Of a stretch of 64,000 bases of DNA, positions 49,001-61,000 are shown one piece after another. The notes beneath the pieces are model-generated. The model ran no database searches, had not been told where the DNA came from, and saw only the letters and a program-made list of their open reading frames with translations. Within the stretch, counting starts at the first letter, position 1. Each line of letters begins with the position of its first letter. The stretch comes from Archivesica marissinica (lineage: Eukaryota; Mollusca; Bivalvia; Venerida; Vesicomyidae), in the NCBI GenBank assembly GCA_014843695.1, contig CM026400.1, positions 15,396,653-15,460,652 on the forward strand, read 5' to 3'. Both the position numbers and the translations under genes were made by a program.

Positions 49001-52000
49001 GTGAATTGACGTAACAGATTTTAAGATTAAAATGCATTGGAATAATAAGAAACTGCCTTCAGAATGCACAGACAAGCATACACACAAATAATTCAGGAGG
49101 TTATCCCATTAACTAATTTTCCATATCTTCCCATTCAGTTCACCACCAATTAGTGCACACATGATGACAAAACACATGTTACAAATTGCCCCACTAATCA
49201 CAAGTACGCTTGCAAGCACCCAGGACCAATCGGGGCTAAAGAACTTAAGACAATGCCCGTCAGCCAGCCATTAAAATTAATGGTCAAACAAAACTTTGCC
49301 TAAATGGCATTGTAAATAACAAATATGCCTGAAATCCGACGTCAGTGTTAAACTACCTACACCCGATGGCCTAGATAGATGTCTGTCATGCCATATAGTC
49401 AACTACAAACAAATGGCAATACTATGAAATGTGTGAGAGACGTACTGTTTTTGTGTGAATTGAGATACGGGTGCGATATCAGTAACAGTGTAATGTGCAC
49501 TAATGGCGAAATAGTAAGAGGCCAATACATGGGTTTTATAATTGATGTAATTGTTCAATATCGACGCAAAATACTATCAATACTATACTTAAAAGCGACA
49601 ATATACATGGCTACCTGACGATGCTAACGAATAATGCTTACCATAACTTTTAGTACGTATTTCTCTTATGAATCCCCTGCTAGAGCCATGATTATGTTCC
49701 ATATGTCCAACCCCACTGGTGCGGGTCGTTGTTTAATGTTGTTAAAACTTGTGACCCAAACCATTTGTATTGTCATGATATGTATTGTATCTTTATGTGA
49801 ATATTCGAACAAGATTGCACATATAAGCAGAATAAGAGGGTCATGAAGACCCTGGATCGCTCACTCGAGTTGAGTGTGTGTGTTTTTACGTTTATTTATC
49901 GTCGCTACCGGTTGCCCATATGAGCGACGCCTCCTGAAGAGATTAGTCATTTTAGATTTTGGAGGATAGTGCATGATACAGACAGAGACCCATTCCAGAA
50001 TCTCCTCTGGTTCTTTTACGTGCACAGTGTAAAGCACCGACACGAGGCCTCGGTTTAACGTCCCATCTGAAAGACTGTTAATTTTATTAGGGTCAGACGG
50101 GGGATCGAACCTGCGATCCCTGGATTACCAGTCCAGCGTGTTACCACTGTACTACATATCCGTCTGCAACTCGAGTTGAAAAGCTCTAAGGGCTATACAA
50201 AGCATGTGTTGCTTAATCTAGGTATACGTTAACACAGTGTTGACTGTACATTGCAAACTATCAAAGTTCTGGACATTGTGGTTTATCATGTGTTGCATAT
50301 GTATGTATTGCTGTATTTACATATTACAATCAGTAATCAAGTATTTATTATTCTTGCAGTATAAATTTATAAATTTAAATTTTGGTTTTCTGAAAACTTG
50401 TTTTCCAATCCAAACCATTCACAATTGATGTCATTTGTAACATTTTTTGTGTTATACATGTACATTTATTGGAATAAATACTGCTTAAACCAAATTTATA
50501 AATTTATTCAGTTAGCATTTTTGAAGGCTGTGCTATGTAGCCAAACTAGTTCAATCTTATATATCTGTATATTTCACAACATAATATAAATTCACTGACA
50601 TTTTGATTGCATAATTTACATAATCTATTGTTTATATCAATACCATTAAATCTTCCAAATTCAATTTCTAATTTATAGGAGGTCAATATTAAACATGTTA
50701 GCTATTGGCGTAATCTATTATTAGAAATGGAATCAATAATTATAACGAAATGCCTACAACAATAACCTGATTAAAATCATTCCGCGTTTACATTCAAATA
50801 ATCCAGGCTACCATAACCCCCCCCCCATTGAATTAGCTTCGTTCGCACTACTTTACTTCCGTAATTTATTTACTCTATAGATATATGGGACCTAAAGAAA
50901 TTTTCGTATCCGTGGCCCACTCCGGACATGAAAATCAACAGGAATTACTACCCAAGTGATCTAGAGAAGGCTGTGGAAGGAACTCCGGTGAAACATGCTC
51001 TATTTGTACAGTGTCTCAACGGTAACGTTGGTGAGGCAGGTGAGTATGGCAATATCTAAATATTGCATTCCTTAGTGGGCAATATGAAAAATAGCACACC
51101 GAGAACTTGAATTAGGCATCAGTAGATGCTAAAATCCATGTTTCGATGGGTTATCTTTCATATTGCCCACTGTTTGTCGGAAAAATAGCTTATTAGCTAT
51201 TGTTATTTGTAAATGTAATCCGACGTTAAAGGCCTGCAGGTTGACCTATATTTGACCTTAAACACACGAGGAATAGCGGTACAAATCTGACGGTCGACGC
51301 ACTAAACACACGAGGAATAGCGGTACAAATCTGACGGTCGACGCACATCGTATTTGCCACATGCGAGGCCCTGCATGGTATACATCTAATACATGAGCAC
51401 CACTTATATCTATTATGACCCACGTACATATCAGAGGTTATAAATTGCTGAAATTGAAGTTCTGTATTTTTATAGTACTTACAACTGGTATAAACAATTC
51501 AACTCCACTTATGGCCCAAATAAGGCTGGTTGCGCGGGTTAGGCAGCCAGTTCCTGCATTGCTGTACCACACATTCAGGCATCAGTTCCCTCTTATGCCA
51601 AGTACAGTCTCCTCTTCTAGCCGCTACTTTTCTCTCTATATATCTGACATCTTTCCATGCGCCACAATTATATAGCATTGCCCAAAACCTCCTGTATAGA
51701 AGCTTTCTCTCATGTGAATTTAGATTATGCGGTGGACGATTATTAGCAGGCCACCAAAGTTGTTTGTTCTGTTCATTTATTATGCAAGGGGAACACAAGC
51801 ACAGTGGACACTCAGCAACACCTTCAGCATGCTGAGGCATAGGGGGAGGTACGTAAGCAGCCTCTGCAACGGGCATGGCGGTGGCTGTTTCTTCTATTTC
51901 CATCTCTACGTCCCAGTTCTTATTTTGCAAGAAAGTCAGCAATTCTTTTCTCTGCTCATCAGTTACATACATTGTTATTTTACTCAATGGCATCTTGTAG

Positions 52001-55000
52001 AAATCGGCAGAATATGTGTAATACTCGTATGTTCAAGAGATTATAATTATAATATTATACATGTACTCATAGCATTCACTGTGATTATTATGTAGCATCA
52101 ATATCGGTAAACACACACTGACACAGAGAAATATTTAAAATATAACAGAAAACTTGCGAATAATACTGTAGATATATAATTAAATGAAGTATGAAGGTTA
52201 CCATATAACGAACACATATAGTTTATTCATATAAATACATACATATTATATACATACATATTTGATTAGGTCAACACATGAACTGAATTTTGAATTAGAT
52301 TGCACAGATCACAACCATAGCGCACATTATACATGCATACAAATTATCAGTCTCAGTGATTACGCTACGGCTGATGAGGCACCTACATAACATGTAATCT
52401 ATGTCCCTGGGCTGATCTGGATTATGTAGTTTGAATACTCATAACTATCAATTTTCTTTACAATCAATAATATACGTTTACTTAAATTGTCAGGGCCTCA
52501 TTTTGACTAATTCTCAGCTCACAGAGTGATCGTGCATATTAACCGTTAGAAAATACCTACATACGCCAAATTATACTGAATGTACTGCTACATTGTTGAT
52601 ACAAGCCACTAATCACATGGAACAGGTAGTAAAGTATAAATCTTTACAATTGGACGGGGTCAAACTGCAGGCCTTTAAATAAAGCTTCTTGTATCTTGTA
52701 TATTGCCCACTCAGGAGTGCATTAATTATTTTAGTATGCCCAACCCAGGTACAAGTATTTGAGAGAGAGAGAGAGAGAAGAGAGAGAGAGGAGAGAGAGA
52801 AAAACTGAGCACAGAAAACAATCAGAATTCGAGTTGACTTTTTTTTATTTAAGTTTATTTAACGTCGCTACCGGTTTCCCATTTGAGCGACGGGCAGTTT
52901 ACCTAACAACACCTTTCATGGGCAGGCTCCAGCGGTTAACCAGTACTTGGTGCACCAACCTCCGTAAGAAACTGCCAACTTTTCATATAAATGAGACACG
53001 GTCTGAGCGGGGCTCGAACCCGTGACCACCAGAGATGATAGGTTACAGTAGTATACAAGTCAGTGACCTTAACAACTCGACCACGAGTTGACCTGTCTCT
53101 GTAAATCTATTTATATAATCTAATAGATGAGATTTATTTTTTCCGCAATATCCCAATGAGCGTCTTACTGATTCAGACTCGAAGCCAAAGGTAGCCAATA
53201 TTACCGAAAATATTGACAGGTTAATATTATCTCGGAGGTGAATAGTAAATAATATTGACTGTTGGCCTTTGGGAATTTTGCAATAAATAGTCACGCGAGG
53301 CTTAAATTTATTTAAAGTCGCCATCGCATAAATGCATTTGGGCGACTACGTCACGAGGGGTATATTAATTTATAATATTTATAGATATTGGTCCGTCCTT
53401 TGAGAACATAAGCTGAAAATACAATATGTACATACTTACTGGTACCTCGTTCACAACAATAATAATCATATTAATGAAAACGTTATTTAACCAGATCACT
53501 CATTTGGTCAGCCCTTTACAGACTGGATATGTAGTCCAGTGGTAACACGCTGGGCTGGTAATCCAGGGATTGCATGTTCGATCCCGCCGTCTGACCCTAA
53601 TAAAATTAACAGTCTTTCAGATGGGACGTTAAACCGAGGTCTCGTGTCGGTGCTGTACGCCGTGCACGTAAAAGAACCAGAGGAGATTCTGGAATGGTAT
53701 CTGTCTGTATCATGCACTATCCTCCAAAAATCTAAATTAACTAATCTCTTCAAGAGGCGTCGCTCATATGGGCAACCGGTAGCGACGATAAATAAACGTA
53801 AAAACACAAAATATCAGCCCTTAACCCGCCAATCACAAATATATAGTCTTTTTTGCAAACAGCATAGAGCCAGATCCGACGATACAGAACGTGCTCTATG
53901 TTGTTTGCTATTCGGAAACATTTGTCTTGTATGTTATATCATGATTTCTATTCTATTCTTCTATTCTTTATTATGATGAATTCAATAAAATATGATTTAA
54001 CTAAATAGAATTTTGTTTGAATTTGAATATCATTTAAACAGCAAACAACATAGATCATGATCAGACTCAATTAAAATATTGGCAGTTTCTTAAGGAGGTT
54101 GGTGCACCAAGTAGTGGTTAACTACTGGAACCTGCACGGGAAAAGTGTTGTTAGGTAAACTACCATGCGGCGATATAGTCCAAAATGGTGCCGATGCAGG
54201 CGTAAAACCCGAACCAGATCTATGTTGTTTGCACATTCCTCCCAATTTATTAGGCCGGTTAACCCTTTCAACACCACAGACCTCTATATAGGCTTACAAA
54301 AAGTGTAGATCCAGATGAGCCGGCTCGTAACGAGCCGTCTCATCAGGATCTGCACTTTTTGCAAGTAGTATTACTAATTTTAGACAAAATTACCCATCTT
54401 GATAAATGAACTGGTCCGAATGTAATTTTCTTATTCATTTATTGGTCTAAGAATATCATGGACCAGTCCATGTCAGTTACTTGGTGTTGAAAGAGTTATG
54501 GGTTATGCAAACTTACCATGAGGTCGTCATATAATTTCAGAATGGGTCATTGACTTTGCCAGCCGACACAATATTATCAAGGGTATCATTGCTGGACTGG
54601 ATATCACCACTCCGAAGGTTTAACTTTTCATCATTTGTATATTAACTTTAATCATAAGTTTAATGTAATGGTCACGGTTTCCTTCTTGAAATCGAGTGGT
54701 GTGAGTGCGAACCCAGAATAAACCACGGGGGGGTGTCCGTAAGCAAGACACCTAAATGCACATTGCGGGAAGCATCTTGGTTCTTTAACGAACGATAATT
54801 TATTTTAGTATATGCCTCGCCCACAAGTATATGCCTCACCCACAAGTATATGCCTCACCCACAAGTATATGCCCCACCCACAAGTATATGCCCCACCCAC
54901 AAGTATATGCCTCACTTACAAGTATATGCCCCACCCACAAGTATATGCCTCACCCACAAGTATATGCCTCACTCACAAATATATGCCTCACCTACAAGTA

Positions 55001-58000
55001 TATGCCTCACCCACAAGTATATGCCTCGCCCACAAGTATATGCCTCACCCACAAGTATATGCCCAACCCACAAGTATATGCCTCACCTACAAGTATATGC
55101 CTCATCCACAAGTATATGCCTCACCTACAAGTATATGCCTCACCTACAAGTATATGCCCCACCCACAAGTATATGCCCCACCCACAAGTATATGCCTCAC
55201 TCACAAATATATGCCTCACCTACAAGTATATGCCTCACCCACAAGTATATGCCCCACCCACAAGTATATGCCTCGCCCACAAGTATATGCCTCACCCACA
55301 AGTATATGCCCCACCTACAAGTATATGCCTCACCCACAAGTATATGTCTCACCTACACGTATATTCCTCACCCACAAGTATATGCCTCACATACATGTAT
55401 ATGCCTCGCTCACTAAGTATATATGCCTCACCTACAAGTATATGCCTCATCCACAAGTATATGCCCCACCCACAACCCCTTGAAGAGACAATAGTCCTCA
55501 TCTCTGAGAACATGCTACTTGTGATGTAGATATATTATATAATAATCTAAGAACAAAATGTTGCTCTATTCTGTTCTGTATTAGTATTTTGTGGAACATC
55601 GAACTGCGTATTCGAAACGTCATATAACTACATTGCATAATTATGTACAACTTAAACATCACCACATGTTATTAAACTGGTGATGAAAATCGTTTCACTG
55701 CCGACAAGGGAATGTGGTGTAGGAAGTGGGATCCCTTATTGTACTCTGGTCATCATATCATACTCTGGTCATCCTATCGTACTCTGGTCGTCCTATCGTA
55801 CTCTTGTCGTCCTATCGTACTCTGGTCGTCCTATCGTACTCTGGTCGTCCTATCGTACTCTTGTCCTATCGTACTCTGGTCGTCCTATCGTACTCTGGCC
55901 GTCTAATCGTACTCTGGTCGTCCTATCGTACTCTTGTCGTCCTATCGTACTCTGGTCGTCTTATTGTAGTCTGGTCATCATATCGTACTCTGGTCGTCCT
56001 ATCGTACTCTTGTCGTCCTATCGTACTCTGGTCGTCCTATCGTACTCTGGTCGTCTAATCGTACTCTTGTCGTCCTATCGTACTCTGGTCGTCCTATCGT
56101 ACTCTGGTCGTCTTATCGTACTCTGGTCGTCCTATCGTACTCTTGTCGTCCTATCGTACTCTTGTCGTCCTATCGTACTCTTGTCGTCCTATCGTACTCT
56201 GGTCGTCTTATTGTACTCTGGTCATCCTATCGTACTCTGGTCATCCTATCGTACTCTGGTCATCTTATTGTACTCTGATCGTCCTATCGTACTCTGGTCA
56301 TCCTATCGTACTCTGGTCGTCTTATTGTACTCTGGTCGGCCTATCGTACTCTGGTCGTCTTATCGTACTCTAGTCGTCTTGCTAACCATACCAATGGCTT
56401 CAACTGCACATAGTATACCACATCGAGAGGCTCCAGTTGGTGAAATGTAACATATATCAAAATACACTTGCACTCAATAACGTATGAACTATTACCACCG
56501 TGGACATGGCCACCTTGGACGTCTTCCGGTAATTTCTAGTCGCCAGAACCATATAGATCGTCAGCCATTTTCATCCTTTTTTAACTTTTGTACAAAAAGA
56601 CAGTTTTACATGTACAGATATGCTGTTAATTGGTCACCCTGCCTGACTCCATGCATAGTATTTATTAATTACCAATAAACTCTATGAAGAGTGAGCCCTG
56701 TAATCATTGAAGATGGGGATGATAATGTGCGTGTGTTTTACGTTTATTTCTCGTCGGTACCGGTTGCCCATATGAGCGACGCCTCCTGAAGAGATTAGTC
56801 ATTTTATACGTTTGGGTGATAGTGCAATGATACAGACAGAGATCCATTCCTGAGTACCCTCTGGTTCTTTTACAAGCACGATGTAACGTACCGACACGAG
56901 ACCTCGGATTAACCTCCCATCTGAAAGACTTAATTTTATTAGAGTCAGACGGAGGATCGAACCTGCGATCCCTGGATTACCAGTCCAGCGTGTTAACCAC
57001 TGGACTACAGATCCGTCTGTATGATAATGTGTCCTTTCTTGTGCATATTAATAGTTGGAAGAAGTGATAATATCACTGAAGAGTAGCGGGCTGCTAAAAG
57101 GAGTTCGCCACATTCTAGACATGGAGAAAGACGATTGGTTAACACGTGATGACGTCAGTGACGGTCTTGACACTCTGGGAAAACATGGCATCGTGTATGA
57201 TCTTCTAGTCAGGTACGATGCAGTCTTGCCTGAGAACAGTCGTTCAACAGTACGAACGAGTGCTTGCTTCTCGGCGAGGAAACGTGTTTCTAAAATGTGT
57301 TTTAGTTTTTTATTTCTCATTCTGGAAAACATGAATCTGTAGTTACTGTTGAATGTTCCCAGTTCGAGGAATCTCTTCTATTAGATATGGTAACATGTGA
57401 CATTCGATATGCTATGCTCTCAAGTTTTCGACAACCAATAGTACATCTTTCACCAAATTTATACTAGGTCTCATCTACAAGTAACACATGTGTTCATTTG
57501 GGCCGATATGTTCTGTGTTTCTTTATGTTTTAAATGTATATGTTATAAAACAGGATCTATTTGATTTCTATCTAGGTTCCTGTTATGATGAACATTTAGC
57601 TTAGCTACAAGTATACTTGTATTACACAATCCACCAGGATCGCTTATAAGACTAATAAAAACACTTTCAGAACTAACTCTCTTCATCTTTTCAGACCACA
57701 TCATTTGCAATATGTCACGGATGTTGTATCCAAACACCCAGAGTAAGTAGAGACTGCGTTCATACTTAGTAATGCGGGTGAAGAGTCGGTATAGTTTGCT
57801 ATATGCAACTTTAACATCCCGTCCATTAATACAAGATCCATTTTGCCAGTGGTAAAATGAACTATACTAGAGGACATAGAAAACGCACACTTCGGATAAG
57901 TGTGTGTGTTTACATGAAAAACAATGACTATATAAATACATAGTTTTTAACATTTTGGAATATTTTTAGTTGTTCAGTTTGTGTTTTGTAATACAGATGT

Positions 58001-61000
58001 GATATATCTTTGATGGAATCCTTCGTATTTCGTTTTTTCATGTAATAATAATCATATAATATAGGTGTGCGTTGTCGATGTCCTCTAGTATATAATGTAG
58101 GTGTGCGTTTTCTATGTCATCTAGTATATAATGTAGGTGTGCGTTTTCTATGTCCTCTAGTATATAATGTAGGTGTGCGTTTTCTATGTCCTCTAGTATA
58201 TAATGTAGGTGTGCGTTTTCTATGTCCTCTAGTATATAATGTAGGTGTGCGTTTTCTATGTCCTCTAGTATATAATGTAGGTGTGCGTTTTCTATGTCCT
58301 CTAGTATATAATGTAGGTGTGCGTTTTCTATGTCCTCTAGTATATAATGTAGGTGTGCGTTTTCTATGTCCTCTAGTATATAATGTAGGTGTGCGTTTTC
58401 TATGTCCTCTAGTATATAATGTAGGTGTGCGTTTTCTATGTCCTCTAGTATATAATGTAGGTGTGCGTTTTCTATGTCCTCTAATATATAATGTAGGTGT
58501 GCGTTTTCTATGTCCTCTAGTATATAATGTAGGTGTGCGTTTTCTATGTCCTCTAGTATATAATGTAGGTGTGCGTTTTCTATGTCCTCTAGTATATAAT
58601 GTAGGTGTGCGTTTTCTATGTCCTCTAGTATATAATGTAGGTGTGCGTTTTCTATGTCCTCTAGTATATAATGTAGGTGTGCGTTTTCTATGTCCTCTAG
58701 TATATAATGTAGGTGTGCGTTTTCTATGTCCTCTAGTATATAATGTAGGTGTGCGTTTTCTATGTCCTCTAGTATATAATGTAGGTGTGCGTTTTCTATG
58801 TCCTCTAGTATATAATGTAGGTGTGCGTTTTCTATGTCCTCTAGTATATAATGTAGGTGTGCGTTTTCTATGTCCTCTAGTATATAATGTAGGTGTGCGT
58901 TTTCTATGTCCTCTAGTATATAATGTAGGTGTGCGTTTTCTATGTCCTCTAGTATATAATGTAGGTGTGCGTTTTCTATGTCCTCTAGTATATAATGTAG
59001 GTGTGCGTTTTCTATGTCCTCTAGTATATAATGTAGGTGTGCGTTTTCTATGTCCTCTAGTATATAATGTAGGTGTGCGTTTTCTATGTCCTCTAGTATA
59101 TAATGTAGGTGTGCGTTTTCTATGTCCTCTAGTAATATAATGTAGGTGTGCGTTTTCTATGTCCTCTAGTATATAATGTAGGTGTGCGTTTTCTATGTCC
59201 TCTAGTATATAATGTAGGTGTGCGTTTTCTATGTCCTCTAGTATATAATGTAGTTGTGTGTTTTCTACGTCCTCTAGTATATAATGTAGGTATGTGTTTT
59301 CTATGTCCTCTAGTATATAATGTAGTTGTGTGTTTTCTATGTCCTCTAGTATATAATGTAGGTGTGTGTTTTCTATGTTCTCTAGTATATAATGTAGGTG
59401 TGCGTTTTCTATGTCCTCTAGTATATTATAATGTAGGTGTGCGTTTTCTATGTCCTCTAGTATATAATGTAGGTGTGCGCTTTCTATGTCCTCTAGTATA
59501 TAATGTAGGTGTGCGCTTTCTATGTCCTATTTCGGAATGATTTCATTTTGTTTTACATTGTATGTGATGTCGACATTCCTCTGTATTACATATTCTGTCT
59601 TGATTTGCTTTCTGCATAGCATCTGGCAAAGCTATCTGTCTTCCATAAATGTTCTCTGCCTTCTAAAATAATTCTAAACATTATTTATAATCAAGTTTGC
59701 TTCTTGCCAGTCATAGTTCCCGTGTGACGTCATCATTCCTACTGTGGCTGCCATTTTGAATGGCAAAGTTGATCAGATATTATATATAATATATAGTAGC
59801 GTAATTTTCTTTTCTTCATAAACTATTTATTTTTCATCCCAACACCATGGTTCAATCATTGTTGGAAAGCTCTCAATGGACACATTTTTGTATCATTTCA
59901 CAAATTTCATATCAATGACGAATACATAATAATTTACCTGTATATTAATATTTCAACTGTGAAAATAGACTCAAAAATAGGTGCAAGTTAAGTTATTATA
60001 ATTTATAATCCATACATCATTGTCAAAATATAAATTAATATTTAAAAAGTGCTTTTCAATACCTTTAAAATCATACCAAATTTGATATTAAGAAACCAAC
60101 ATTAATAAAGTTATTGCAATTAAAGAATTACTAGTAAAATCATGAAATTGTCGTTAATAAAACTTGCCAGTCAAAATGGCTGCCAAGATATGATCTTATC
60201 AGTGTGTTGACTGCCGTGGGAACTATGTATTAATGGCCAGCCAATTATTTGTTAATATATGTTCCTACTGGGAAGGACAGTGACTATCGTTAGAACCCAT
60301 TTTCCTTATTCTCTTTGTCTGGATTTGTACCACACTGTGCATTATGATGCAAGGAGCAAATAAAATATTAGTAGACACCAGTGCCGTAGCCAGAATCTGA
60401 AAATAACCGAGGCGACCCCCCCCCCCCCAATTATTTTTGTGTATGCATGTCTATGCAGGAGTTTTCCTATAGCTGTCATTATTTGCCAAATTCTAACCGA
60501 TGCTAGTGCCTCATTTGCCTCAGAGTGGCTACGGAGCATTACTAAAGTATGTAATGTGTATACATGACACCCATGACAACTCCATAATCCGCATTATTTA
60601 TCCAGTCATTTGAAATTTAAATCTGAAAATGCTTTCACCGAGTTGTGAATGGCTTATGCGTAGCGTTGGAATCGTTATCCTTGTTGAAATCAAACCAATA
60701 CATTCGAATTATGAGCATATCTCTAGATTTGAAACAGCCAGTGAAATTTCAAAAATAATCAACCATTCATATAGCTTTCTTATTCAATGTGGGTTTCACG
60801 TATAATATTGAATCATTCGACGAACTATACCAGTATCAGATTCTCTTAAAGTCATTTCAACATCGCTTCTGTTGTCAAGTTATCCACGTCACCAGATAAG
60901 AAGGAAACATCCTATTCCCAGCAAATATAAACTCCATGGAGTCCTACTTGAGTCGATCACCTCAGCCAAATACCTTGGCGTGGATATCTCAAATAACCTG

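Noticed and set aside
49379..49846. Two ~75-residue plus-strand frames in amidohydrolase intron 1
   Set aside because: Low complexity of conserved features, no family resemblance and no splice signals in phase with the gene.
54812..56450. Frames of HPQVYASPTSICLT and IVLWSSYRTLVV types
   Set aside because: Composition effects of the two 19-bp arrays; they overlap in several frames and have no counterpart family.
58067..59540. 357- and 130-residue frames of VYNVGVRFLCPL repeats
   Set aside because: By-product of the 36-bp period; units are identical at synonymous sites too, and the frame lies in an intron of a gene on the same strand.
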